From Nocardioides sp. SYSU D00065 (GTDB lineage: Bacteria > Actinomycetota > Actinomycetes > Propionibacteriales > Nocardioidaceae), in NCBI RefSeq assembly GCF_017916425.1, contig NZ_JAFMSX010000001.1, positions 186,001 through 250,000 of the forward strand: a DNA stretch of 64,000 nt. Direction: 5' to 3'. Positions 49,384 to 57,686 of this stretch are shown in pieces. The notes below the pieces were generated by a model, which saw only the letters and a program-made list of their open reading frames with translations, did not search any database and was not told the DNA's origin. The translations under genes were made by a program, and so were the position numbers. How positions within the stretch are numbered: position 1 is the first letter of the stretch; every line of letters begins with the position of its first letter.

Positions 49384-50427
49384 ATGACCGCACAGACCAC
49401 GGACGAGGCGCTGGCCCGCCTGTTGCAGGAGGGCCGGACGCGCGCGGCCGTCATCGACCCGCACCACGTCGCCCTGTGGGACGCGCTGGCCACCGCCACC
49501 GAGGGCGGCAAGCGGTTCCGGCCCGGACTGGTGACCGCGACCCACGAGGCGCTGGGTGGCACCCGCGGCGCCGCTGCGGCCGAGGTGGGCGCCGCGGTCG
49601 AGCTGCTGCACACCGCCTTCGTCATCCACGACGACGTGATCGACGGCGACCACCTGCGTCGAGGTCGCCCCAACGTCAGCGGGATCTTCCGGGCCCAGGC
49701 TCGCGCGGCAGGAGCCGGAGCCGACCAGGTCGGCGGCTACGGGTTGACCGCGGCGATCCTCGCCGGCGACCTGGCCCTGGCCGCGGCGGTGCGGGCGGTC
49801 GCCACCTGCGGCGCGCCGGCGGCGGTCGTGCACGGCCTGCTCGACCTGTTCGACACCGCCCTGCACACCACCGCCTCAGGCGAGCTCGCCGACGTGCGGC
49901 TGTCGATGGGCGTGGCCGACACCTCGCTGGCCGAGAGCCTCGCGATGGAGGAGCAGAAGACCAGCGCCTACTCGTTCGCGCTGCCGCTGCAGGCCGGCGC
50001 GGTGCTCGCCGACGCGGAGGCGGCGATCATCGTGCGCCTCGGAGAGGCCGGGCGCACGATGGGCATCGCCTTCCAGCTGATCGACGACCTGATCGGCGTG
50101 TTCGGCGACCCGTCCCGGTCGGGCAAGAGCGCGACGAGCGACCTCCGCACCCGCAAGCAGACCCCTCTCCTGGTCCACGCCCGGTCCACGCCGCAGTGGG
50201 AGCAGGTCCGCTCCTACGTCGGGCGCGACCTCGACCCCGACGAGCTCGCGGAGGTGCGCCGACTGCTGATGTCGTCGGGGTCGCGACGCTTCGTGGAGGA
50301 CCTCGCCGAGGAGCACCTCGCCGCCGCTCGGGCGGTCGTCGCGGAGCTCGGCATCTCGCTGGAGCTCCTCGACGGCGTCACCACGCGGCCCCCGGTGCTG
50401 GTCGACGGACGCGAGGTGGCGGCATGA
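49384..50427 (+). CDS. crtE: Geranylgeranyl diphosphate synthase
   Basis: This 347-residue trans-isoprenyl diphosphate synthase makes the C20 precursor GGPP. The first aspartate-rich motif is DDVID (Asp83, Asp84, Asp87) followed by RRGRPNVSG; the second region reads IDDLIGVFGDP (Asp234, Asp235), the variant usual in actinobacterial CrtE. GGKRFRPGLV supplies the IPP-binding lysine and arginine. ATG at 49384 is preferred to an in-frame upstream start. It is the first gene of the operon and feeds both the carotenoid and, by inference, the prenyltransferase branch. Confidence 0.93.
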   Translation: MTAQTTDEALARLLQEGRTRAAVIDPHHVALWDALATATEGGKRFRPGLVTATHEALGGTRGAAAAEVGAAVELLHTAFVIHDDVIDGDHLRRGRPNVSGIFRAQARAAGAGADQVGGYGLTAAILAGDLALAAAVRAVATCGAPAAVVHGLLDLFDTALHTTASGELADVRLSMGVADTSLAESLAMEEQKTSAYSFALPLQAGAVLADAEAAIIVRLGEAGRTMGIAFQLIDDLIGVFGDPSRSGKSATSDLRTRKQTPLLVHARSTPQWEQVRSYVGRDLDPDELAEVRRLLMSSGSRRFVEDLAEEHLAAARAVVAELGISLELLDGVTTRPPVLVDGREVAA

Positions 50428-51308
50428 GCCTGTTCGTGGGGCGCGGCACGCCGCGCAGCCTCTACGACTCGGTGTCCGAGGCCAGCTCGGCCATCGTCAT
50501 CCGGGAGTACTCCAGCTCGTTCGGCCTCGCCTCCCGCCTGCTCGGCGAGCCCGTGCGCACCCAGGTGCGCAACATCTACGCCCTCGTCCGGGTGGCCGAC
50601 GAGATCGTCGACAACCCCGACCCGACGTTGCCGCGCGCGGCGCGGGCCACGATGCTCGACTGGCTCGAGGACGACGTCCGGCATGCTTTGCGCACCGGCT
50701 ACAGCGGCAACCTCGTCGTGCACGCCTTCGCCCGCACCGCCCAGGCGGTCGGCATCGGCGACGACGTCGTCGCCCCCTTCTTCGCCTCCATGCGCACCGA
50801 CCTCGACACGACCGCGCACACGTCGGCCAGCTTCGAGCGCTACGTCTACGGCTCGGCCGAGGTGGTCGGGCTGATGTGCCTGCGCTCCTTCCTCGCCGCC
50901 CCCGACGCCGCACCGGACCGCGCCCGTCAGTACGACGCGCTGGCGCCGGGTGCCCGCCGGCTGGGTGCGGCCTTCCAGAAGCTCAACTTCGTCCGCGACC
51001 TCGCCGACGACCACGACGTGCTGCGTCGCGACTACTTCCCCGGACTCGACGTCGAGCGCTTCTGCGACCAGGACCGCGACCGGATCCTCGACGACATCGA
51101 CGCCGACCTGCACGCGGCCGCCGCCGTCGTGCCCGACCTGCCGGCCAGCAGCCGACGGGCGGTGCGTGCGGCGCACGCGACGTTCCGCGAGCTGGCGTGC
51201 CGCCTGCGCGCGACGCCGGCCGAGGACATCCGCCGCACCCGCGTCCGCGTGCCGACCGCGGTGAAGCTCCGGCTCGCCGCCGGCGCGATGCGCGGAGGCC
51301 GCTCGTGA
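50424..51308 (+). CDS. crtB: Phytoene synthase
   Basis: This 294-residue squalene/phytoene-synthase-family enzyme condenses two GGPP into phytoene. The two aspartate-rich sites are visible: ADEIVD (Asp59, Asp63) and NFVRDLADDHDVLRRDYFP (Asp192, Asp195, Asp196). YALVRVADE and FERYVYGSAEVVGLMCLR are family signatures. It overlaps crtE by ATGA and crtI by GTGA. Confidence 0.94.
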   Translation: MSLFVGRGTPRSLYDSVSEASSAIVIREYSSSFGLASRLLGEPVRTQVRNIYALVRVADEIVDNPDPTLPRAARATMLDWLEDDVRHALRTGYSGNLVVHAFARTAQAVGIGDDVVAPFFASMRTDLDTTAHTSASFERYVYGSAEVVGLMCLRSFLAAPDAAPDRARQYDALAPGARRLGAAFQKLNFVRDLADDHDVLRRDYFPGLDVERFCDQDRDRILDDIDADLHAAAAVVPDLPASSRRAVRAAHATFRELACRLRATPAEDIRRTRVRVPTAVKLRLAAGAMRGGRS

Positions 51309-52939
51309 CGTTGCGCCTTCCCGACCGCATCGCCCGCCGCACACCGGAACCCCGACCGGCCGGTGAGGGCGGCCCGCGCCGCGTCGTCGTCATCGGGGGC
51401 GGCATCGCCGGCCTGGCCTCCGCCGCCCTCCTGGCCTCGCGCGGGCACACCGTGGACCTGCTGGAGAAGAACGACGACCTGGGCGGCCGGGTCGGCAGCG
51501 TGGAGCGCGACGGGTTCCGCTTCGACACCGGGGCCTCGTGGTACCTCATGCCGGAGGTGTTCGAGCACTTCTTCGAGCTCCTCGGCACGACGGCCGACGC
51601 CGAGCTCGACCTCACCGTGCTCGACCCGAGCTACCGCGTGTTCTTCGAGGGTCACCGCGACCCGGTCGACGTACGCCCGGACCGCGAGCACAACCGGGCG
51701 CTGTTCGAGGCGATCGAGCCCGGTGCGGGCGACAGGTTCGACGCCTACCTGCGCTCGGCGCGGGACACCTACGACATGGCGCTGCGCCGGTTCCTCTACA
51801 GCAACTTCGACTCGCCCGCCGCCTTCCTGCACCCCGACGTCGTACGCCGCACGCCGGCTCTGGGCCGGCTGCTCACCCGTTCGCTGGAGAGCCACGCGGC
51901 GGGGTTCTTCTCCGACAACCGGCTGCGGCAGGTGCTCGGCTACCCCGCGGTGTTCCTCGGCTCCTCCCCCAGCCGGGCGCCGAGCATGTACCACCTGATG
52001 AGCCACCTCGACCTCGGTGACCGCGTGCTCTACCCACAGGGCGGCTTCACCCGGCTCATCGAGGTCGTCGCGTCCCTGGCTCGCCGGCACGGGGCCCGCC
52101 TGCACACCGGCGCGACCGTGACCGCCATCCGCACCGCCGACGCCGAACGCCCCCGGCGGGGCGGACGGCCGCGGGTGGCGGGCGTCGAGTACGCCGGAGG
52201 CGACGGGCGGACCACCGTGCCGGCCGACGTCGTGGTCGGCGCCGCGGACCTCCACCACCTCGAGACACAGCTGCTGCCGCCCGGTCTGCAGACACACCCG
52301 GAGCCGATGTGGCGCGGCCGCTCCCCCGGGCCGGGCGCGGTGCTGGCCATGCTGGGCGTGGAGGGACGTCTCCCGGAGCTGGCGCACCACTCCCTGTTCT
52401 TCACCGCCGACTGGGAGCAGAACTTCGGCGACATCTTCGGCGCGGACGCCCGGGTGCCGGACCCGGCGTCGATCTACGTGTGCAAGCCGTCGCAGACGGA
52501 CCCGACGGTCGCCCCCGAGGGGTGCGAGAACCTCTTCGTGCTCGTGCCCGTGCCGGCCGACAGCTCGATCGGGCACGGCGGGGACGACGGCGGCGGATCG
52601 GAGGCGGTCGAGCGAGCCGCGGACGCCGCGATCGACCAGGTGGCGTCCTGGGCCGGCGTGCCCGACCTGCGTCGCCGCATCCGGGTGCGGCACACGGTCG
52701 GACCCGACGACTTCGCCGCGCGCTACAACTCTTGGCGCGGCGGCGCGCTGGGCCTGGAGCACACCCTGCGGCAGAGTGCCTTCCTCCGCCCGGGCAACGT
52801 CTCGGCCAAGGTCGACGGACTCCTCTACGCCGGCGCCAGCACGGTCCCGGGCGTCGGGCTGCCGATGTGCCTGATCAGCGCCGAGCTGGTGCTCAAGCGC
52901 CTCTCGGGGGACCGCTCGAGCCTCCCGGTGGCCCCATGA
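51305..52939 (+). CDS. crtI: Phytoene desaturase (CrtI type)
   Basis: This 544-residue FAD-dependent carotenoid desaturase turns phytoene into lycopene (or a less desaturated product; the number of steps cannot be read from sequence). The dinucleotide motif VVVIGGGIAGLASAALLASRGH lies at the N-terminus, with EKNDDLGGRVGSVERDGFRFDTGASWYLMP. The C-terminal bacterial desaturase signature GLLYAGASTVPGVGLPMCLISAEL is intact. GTG start overlapping crtB by GTGA. Confidence 0.94.
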   Translation: MTLRLPDRIARRTPEPRPAGEGGPRRVVVIGGGIAGLASAALLASRGHTVDLLEKNDDLGGRVGSVERDGFRFDTGASWYLMPEVFEHFFELLGTTADAELDLTVLDPSYRVFFEGHRDPVDVRPDREHNRALFEAIEPGAGDRFDAYLRSARDTYDMALRRFLYSNFDSPAAFLHPDVVRRTPALGRLLTRSLESHAAGFFSDNRLRQVLGYPAVFLGSSPSRAPSMYHLMSHLDLGDRVLYPQGGFTRLIEVVASLARRHGARLHTGATVTAIRTADAERPRRGGRPRVAGVEYAGGDGRTTVPADVVVGAADLHHLETQLLPPGLQTHPEPMWRGRSPGPGAVLAMLGVEGRLPELAHHSLFFTADWEQNFGDIFGADARVPDPASIYVCKPSQTDPTVAPEGCENLFVLVPVPADSSIGHGGDDGGGSEAVERAADAAIDQVASWAGVPDLRRRIRVRHTVGPDDFAARYNSWRGGALGLEHTLRQSAFLRPGNVSAKVDGLLYAGASTVPGVGLPMCLISAELVLKRLSGDRSSLPVAP

Positions 52940-53286
52940 GCCTGCACTGGTCCTACGCCGCGATGCTGGCGTTCTGCCTCGCCGGCACGCTGCCGCTCGT
53001 CCCCGCGTTCCGGCTGCGGGTGCTGCACCAGCCGAGGCGGCTGCTGCTGGCGGTGCTCCTGGGCGGGTCGCCGTTCCTGCTCTGGGACCTCTACGCTACG
53101 CACGCCGGCCACTGGTGGTTCGACGCCGACCAGACCCTGCCGTGGCGCGTGGCCGGGCTGCCGCTGGAGGAGGTCGCCTTCTTCGTCGTCATCCCGCTCG
53201 TGTCCGTGCTGACCCTCGAGGGCGTGCGCGCGGCGCGACGCGGTGTGCGGCCCCGGCCGGCGCGGCGCCGCGAGGAGGTGCGATGA
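52936..53286 (+). CDS. crtYc: Lycopene cyclase domain protein, subunit c-like
   Basis: This 116-residue membrane protein has three hydrophobic segments and the lycopene-cyclase-domain signature GLPLEEVAFFVVIPLVSVLTLE, with the PLEE motif. It corresponds to one half of the heterodimeric cyclase of Actinobacteria (CrtYc/CrtYe); both halves are needed for beta- or epsilon-ring formation. It overlaps both neighbours by ATGA. Confidence 0.9.
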   Translation: MSLHWSYAAMLAFCLAGTLPLVPAFRLRVLHQPRRLLLAVLLGGSPFLLWDLYATHAGHWWFDADQTLPWRVAGLPLEEVAFFVVIPLVSVLTLEGVRAARRGVRPRPARRREEVR

Positions 53287-53618
53287 CCTACACGGCCATC
53301 GCGGTCGTGGGGGTGCTGGCCGCCCTCGCCCTGGACCGCTGGGTCGCGCGGACCCGCCTGACCTCGACGCGGGACTGGTGGGCCGCCTACGCGATCATCG
53401 TCTTCTTCCAGCTGCTCACCAACGGCTGGCTGACCGGCCGCGGGATCGTGCGCTACGACCCCGGCGCCATCCTCGGCAGCGACCGGATCGTGCTGATCGG
53501 CGACGGCCGGCTCGTCTTCGCCCCGATCGAGGACCTGGCCTTCGGCTTCGCCCTCGTGCTCACCAGCTGCGTGGCGTGGACCTGGCTGGGCCGCCGCGGG
53601 GAACGGGCGCAGGCATGA
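53283..53618 (+). CDS. crtYd: Lycopene cyclase domain protein, subunit d-like
   Basis: This 111-residue second half of the heterodimeric lycopene cyclase has three transmembrane segments. It has NGWLTGRGIVRYDPGAILGSDRI and the conserved PIEDLAFGFALVL (P-x-E-D/E motif). Whether the ring formed is beta or gamma/epsilon type, and whether one or both ends are cyclised, is not determinable. ATGA overlaps on both sides. Confidence 0.9.
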   Translation: MTYTAIAVVGVLAALALDRWVARTRLTSTRDWWAAYAIIVFFQLLTNGWLTGRGIVRYDPGAILGSDRIVLIGDGRLVFAPIEDLAFGFALVLTSCVAWTWLGRRGERAQA

Positions 53619-55033
53619 GCGTGGCGACCCGCCTGCAGTCGATGCAGCCCACCGACATCGGCGTGCCGGGGCCCAGCTCGCTGCAGATGGCGCGCGGGTT
53701 CCGCTCCATCCGCGCCGATCCGCTGTCCTTCCTCGTCGCCGTGCGCGCGCGCTACGGCGACCTGGTCTCCTTCCCGGTCCCCGGGCCGCCCGCCCTGCTG
53801 GTGAACGACCCCGACGACGCGCGCCACGTGCTGCAGACCTCCGCGCGCACCTGGCGCAAGGAGACCGTCCAGTACGCCGCCCTGGCGCGGGTCACCGGTC
53901 CCGGGCTGCTCGCCTCGGCCGAGCCGAGCTGGATCGAGCACCGGCGCCTCGCCGCCCCCGCCTTCCACCACGAGCGACTGCTCGCGGTCGGCGACCAGGT
54001 CCGGGCGGCGGCTCGCGACGCGGTCGGCGCGGTCCTGGACGGCCCGGCCACGGGCAGCAGGCTCGTCGACGTCGCTGCGCTGACCCACACCATCGGCCTG
54101 GACGCCGTCGGTCGCGCCCTGTTCTCCGCCGACCTGTCCGGGCAGGCGCAGCGGCTGCTGTCCGCGACCAGCGACTCCGCCGACCTGGTCGTCCGGCTCG
54201 GCCGCTCGATCCTGCCCAGGGCGGAGTGGACGCCGACCCGCACCAACCTGCGCCTGCGGTCGGCCAGGCGGCGGCTCGACGCCGGTGCCGCCGAGATCAT
54301 CGCCCAGCGCCGCGAGCGGGGCGGGCGCAGCCTCGACCGCAGCCTCGACCGCAGCCTCGACCCGGCGACCGCGGGCCACGGAGACGACCTGCTGGGCCTG
54401 CTGCTCGACAGCGGCCTGAGCGACGGCGAGGTGCGCGACGAGCTCGTCACCATGGTCATCGCCGGGCACGAGACGGTCGCCGCGGCCCTGGCCTGGACGC
54501 TGATGCTGCTGGCGGAGCACCCGGTCGCCCAGGACCGGGTCCGCGCCGAGCTGGCCGACCACGGCGACGTCACGCTGCTCGACCACCGCGACCGGCTGCC
54601 GTGGACGCGGGCGGTCATCGACGAGGCGCTGCGGCTGTTCCCCCCGGCCTGGGCCCTGTCGCGGCGCTCGGACGCCGCCGACGTCATCGGGGGCCGCGAC
54701 GTCCCGCCCGGCACGCTCGTGATCATCAGCCCGTGGCTGATGCACCGCCGCGACGAGCCGTGGACCGACCCGCTGGAGTTCCGGCCGGAGCGCTTCCTGG
54801 TCGACGGCGCCGGCCGCTCGGCGTACCTCCCCTTCGGGCTGGGACCGCGGCTGTGCATCGGCCGCGACTTCGCGCTGGGCGAGATGGCGGTGGTGCTGGC
54901 CGAGGTCCTGCGCGAGCACCGGGTCGTCGTGCCCGCCGGGTGGTCGAGGCCCCGGGCCGAGGCCAAGGTCGCGGTGCACCCCAGAGGCGGGATGCCGCTC
55001 GTGGTGTCCCGCGTGCGGGACGGCGGCCGATGA
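53615..55033 (+). CDS. Cytochrome P450, probable carotenoid hydroxylase
   Basis: This 472-residue soluble P450 has the I-helix oxygen-binding AGHET (283-287), the EALR (ExxR) motif near 337, and the heme loop FGLGPRLCIG with the ligand Cys414. Its place right after the lycopene cyclase genes and the absence of crtZ/crtR make it the best candidate for ring or chain hydroxylation, as in the Thermus CYP175A1 beta-carotene hydroxylase. A 12-base repeat in three copies encodes SLDRSLDRSLDP in the middle. No dedicated redox partner gene is in the operon. Confidence 0.88.
   Translation: MSVATRLQSMQPTDIGVPGPSSLQMARGFRSIRADPLSFLVAVRARYGDLVSFPVPGPPALLVNDPDDARHVLQTSARTWRKETVQYAALARVTGPGLLASAEPSWIEHRRLAAPAFHHERLLAVGDQVRAAARDAVGAVLDGPATGSRLVDVAALTHTIGLDAVGRALFSADLSGQAQRLLSATSDSADLVVRLGRSILPRAEWTPTRTNLRLRSARRRLDAGAAEIIAQRRERGGRSLDRSLDRSLDPATAGHGDDLLGLLLDSGLSDGEVRDELVTMVIAGHETVAAALAWTLMLLAEHPVAQDRVRAELADHGDVTLLDHRDRLPWTRAVIDEALRLFPPAWALSRRSDAADVIGGRDVPPGTLVIISPWLMHRRDEPWTDPLEFRPERFLVDGAGRSAYLPFGLGPRLCIGRDFALGEMAVVLAEVLREHRVVVPAGWSRPRAEAKVAVHPRGGMPLVVSRVRDGGR
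54326..54361 (+). repeat. 12-bp tandem repeat x3 inside the P450 gene
   Basis: Three exact copies of CGCAGCCTCGAC (54326-54337, 54338-54349, 54350-54361). The repeat keeps frame and encodes (S-L-D-R) units in a loop before the I-helix region. It is a likely site of replication slippage. Confidence 0.9.
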
Positions 55034-56214
55034 GCGAGGTCGTCCTCGTCGCCCTGCTGGTCGTCGCCGCCGCGTGGGGGCAGTGGCTGGTGGCCGACCT
55101 CCGCACGCTCCCGTCGGGCACCGGTGCTCGGACCGGCGTCCCGGCGCGGCCGTCGGTCTCGGTGGTGGTGCCGGCCCGCGACGAGGAGCAGACGCTGCCG
55201 GCGCTGCTGGGCTCGCTGCGCGCACTCGACGGATCGCCTCCCGAGGTCGTCGTGGTCGACGACGCGTCCGACGACCGCACCGCCGAGGTGGCGCGTGCGG
55301 GCGGCGCACGGGTCGTGCCGGCCGGCACGCCGCCACGGGGCTGGACCGGCAAGGCCTGGGCCTGCCACACGGGTGCCGAGGCCGCCTCCGGGGACCTGCT
55401 GCTGTTCCTCGACGCCGACACCGTGCTTGCCCCCGAGGCCCTCGACAGCCTCCTCGAGGTCCACGAACGGCGCGGCGGGCTGGTCTCGGTGCAGCCCCAC
55501 CACCGCGTGGTCCGCGCCTACGAGCAGCTCTCGGCGTACTTCAACGTCGTGGCGGTGATGGCGAGCGCGGCGTTCACCGGGAGCAGCAGCCGGCGCTCGG
55601 ACCGGCCCGGGGCGGCTCCCATGGCCTTCGGGCCCTGCCTGCTGACCTCGCGCGAGGACCTGGCGCGTGCCGGCGGACACGCCGCGGTGCGCGCGGAGAT
55701 CCTCGACGACGCCTCGCTCGCCGCGGCCTACCACCGCGCCGGACTGCCGGTGTGGTGCGCCGTGGGCGGCGACGCGGTGCGGATGCGCAGCTACCCGGGC
55801 GGTCTCGGCCAGCTCACCGCCGGATGGACCAAGAACATCGCGGCGGGCGCCGCTGCCGCCTCGCCGATGGCTGCTCTCGGGACCGTCCTGTGGATCAGCG
55901 CCCACCACGCCGTGGCGGTCGGCGCCCTCCTCTCGCTGGTGGAGGTCGCTCCCGGCGGGCATACCTCGCTCGCCGCGGGGCCCCCACTGATCTGGGCGCT
56001 GGCCTGGCTGGGCACGGCGTGGCAGCTGCGCGCCGTGCTGCGCCGGGTCGGGTCGTTCGGCTGGTGGACCTGGGCGCTGTTCCCGCTGCCGCTGCTCGCC
56101 TTCGACCTCGTCTTCGCACGATCCGCTGCGCTCACCGTCGTCCGCCGCTCGGTGAGCTGGCGCGGCCGCGAGGTCGACCTGCGCCGACGCGAGTCCACCG
56201 GGGAGGTGGTCTGA
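55030..56214 (+). CDS. Family 2 glycosyltransferase, probable carotenoid glycosyltransferase
   Basis: This 394-residue membrane-attached GT-A enzyme has an N-terminal hydrophobic helix, the nucleotide-sugar fold VSVVVPARDEEQTLPALLGSL, VVVDDASDDRTAEVA, the metal-binding DADT motif, and two or three C-terminal transmembrane helices. It resembles the CrtQ/CruC type that adds sugar to hydroxylated or carboxylated carotenoids. Its coupling to the P450 gene (ATGA) and to a CrtO-type acyltransferase supports that role. Confidence 0.82.
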   Translation: MSEVVLVALLVVAAAWGQWLVADLRTLPSGTGARTGVPARPSVSVVVPARDEEQTLPALLGSLRALDGSPPEVVVVDDASDDRTAEVARAGGARVVPAGTPPRGWTGKAWACHTGAEAASGDLLLFLDADTVLAPEALDSLLEVHERRGGLVSVQPHHRVVRAYEQLSAYFNVVAVMASAAFTGSSSRRSDRPGAAPMAFGPCLLTSREDLARAGGHAAVRAEILDDASLAAAYHRAGLPVWCAVGGDAVRMRSYPGGLGQLTAGWTKNIAAGAAAASPMAALGTVLWISAHHAVAVGALLSLVEVAPGGHTSLAAGPPLIWALAWLGTAWQLRAVLRRVGSFGWWTWALFPLPLLAFDLVFARSAALTVVRRSVSWRGREVDLRRRESTGEVV

Positions 56215-56715
56215 GTGCTCCGGCTGGTGATGCCGCAGACCCTCACCGTCGTGGTGGACGTCGTCGCGTGGGGGGTCTTCCACGCCGCCACCGGCTACGC
56301 CGCCCACCGCCTCGGCGACGAGCGGCTGGCCCGCGACGGCTGGGCACTGCGGCCGAGGCGGTTCGAGGACGGCGGTCGGTGGTACCGCCGCCGGTTGCGG
56401 ATCCACCGCTGGAAGGACCGCGTCCCGGAGGCGGGCGCGCTGTTCCAGGGCGGCGTCAGCAAGCGCGAGCTGCCGGCCCACGACGTCGACGGGCTGGTCC
56501 TCTTCGTCCGCGAGACCCGTCGCGCGGAGCTGGCCCACTGGTGGGCGATGTGGTGCGGCCCGCTGTTCCTGCTCTGGAACCCGCCCTTGGCCGCCGGCCT
56601 GCTGGTGGGCTACGGCGTGGTCGTGAACCTGCCGTTCATCGCCATCCAGCGTCACAACCGGTTCCGCACCCAGTCCCTGATCGAGCGACTGGCCCGACGA
56701 GGGGACGAGGCATGA
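56215..56715 (+). CDS. CrtO-type carotenoid-glycoside acyltransferase
   Basis: This 166-residue membrane protein has N- and C-terminal hydrophobic segments. The region IHRWKDRVPEAGALFQGGVSKREL closely matches the conserved core of glycosyl-4,4'-diaponeurosporenoate acyltransferase (CrtO of Staphylococcus), followed by RAELAHWWAMWCGPLF and IQRHNRFR. Such enzymes esterify the sugar of carotenoid glycosides with a fatty acid. It starts with GTG directly after the glycosyltransferase stop (TGAGTG). The acyl acceptor here is inferred. Confidence 0.8.
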   Translation: MLRLVMPQTLTVVVDVVAWGVFHAATGYAAHRLGDERLARDGWALRPRRFEDGGRWYRRRLRIHRWKDRVPEAGALFQGGVSKRELPAHDVDGLVLFVRETRRAELAHWWAMWCGPLFLLWNPPLAAGLLVGYGVVVNLPFIAIQRHNRFRTQSLIERLARRGDEA

Positions 56716-57686
56716 CCAGCGGAGCCACCGCTCGACGGCGCGACGACGACGTCGCAGGCAGCGCCGCCGCCCCGGGCACCACGCCCGCCACCACGTCCGC
56801 CACCACTCCTGCGGACACCGGGTCCCGGCACGGCCCGATCGCCCAGCTGCTGATCGCCTGGTCGCCGCTCAGCGCGATCCTGCTCGCCTACTGGGTGGCC
56901 CAGTGGATCACCGCGCCCCTGGGCACCGGCGACGGCGCCTCCACCAACCGCGTCGGCGCCGGGCTGCACGTGCTCGGCCCGGCCCGTGCCGACGAACGCC
57001 TCCTCGGCACGGTGCCGAGCGCGTGGCTGCAGGAGCGCCTCGTCGACGGTGGCAGCCACTGGTACGACGCGGTGGCCGCACTCGTCTACGTCACCCACTT
57101 CGTCACCATCCCCTTGCTGACGGCGGTGGTCTGGTTCGCGATGCGCGAGCGGTTCCGCGACTGGCTGACGGCGGTGCTGACGATGTCGCTGGTCGGGATC
57201 GCGGTGTACGTGCTCTACCCAGCCGCCCCGCCGTGGCTGGCCTCGCAGCGCGGCGACATCGACACCGTGGACCGCATCTCCCACCTCGGCTGGGAGCACC
57301 TCGGGCTCGACGCGGTCGGGCGCCTCGTCGAGCTGGGCCAAGGTGGCAGCAACCCGGTCGCGGCGATGCCCTCGCTCCACGCGGGCGCCGCCCTGCTGAC
57401 CGCCCTGTTCCTCTGGCCGTCGGTTGACCGGGTCCTGCGCGCGGCGCTGCTGGCGTACGCCGTCGCGATGGCGGCGACGCTGGTCTACTCCGGCGAGCAC
57501 TACGTCGTCGACGTCGCCGCCGGCTGGCTGGTCGCGGGGCTCGGCGTCCTGGCAGCCCGCGCCCGCCGCTCGCCGCGCGGCCGCACGCATGGGCCCCAGC
57601 ACGACGGGTACGTCCGCGAGACGAACCGGCGCGGTCGCGGCCCGAGCGTCCGCCGGCGGCGCACGGACCCGGGGAGGCGCGCATGA
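56712..57686 (+). CDS. PAP2-family membrane phosphatase / inositolphosphotransferase-like
   Basis: This 324-residue protein has a disordered Thr/Ala-rich N-terminus, six predicted transmembrane helices, and the PAP2 active-site histidines in AAMPSLHAGAALL and SGEHYVVDVAAGWL. The N-terminal Lys/Arg motif is not classical, as in AUR1/inositolphosphotransferase-like members. In this operon it might dephosphorylate a prenyl diphosphate or a lipid intermediate. The basic C-terminus is Arg-rich. ATGA overlaps link it to both neighbours. Confidence 0.82.
   Translation: MTSGATARRRDDDVAGSAAAPGTTPATTSATTPADTGSRHGPIAQLLIAWSPLSAILLAYWVAQWITAPLGTGDGASTNRVGAGLHVLGPARADERLLGTVPSAWLQERLVDGGSHWYDAVAALVYVTHFVTIPLLTAVVWFAMRERFRDWLTAVLTMSLVGIAVYVLYPAAPPWLASQRGDIDTVDRISHLGWEHLGLDAVGRLVELGQGGSNPVAAMPSLHAGAALLTALFLWPSVDRVLRAALLAYAVAMAATLVYSGEHYVVDVAAGWLVAGLGVLAARARRSPRGRTHGPQHDGYVRETNRRGRGPSVRRRRTDPGRRA

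Noticed and set aside
53752..56655. 967-codon open frame on the minus strand
   Set aside because: It is antisense to the P450, glycosyltransferase and acyltransferase genes, all of which have clear motifs. The antisense translation is Arg/Ala/Pro-rich without domains; long antisense frames are expected at this GC content.
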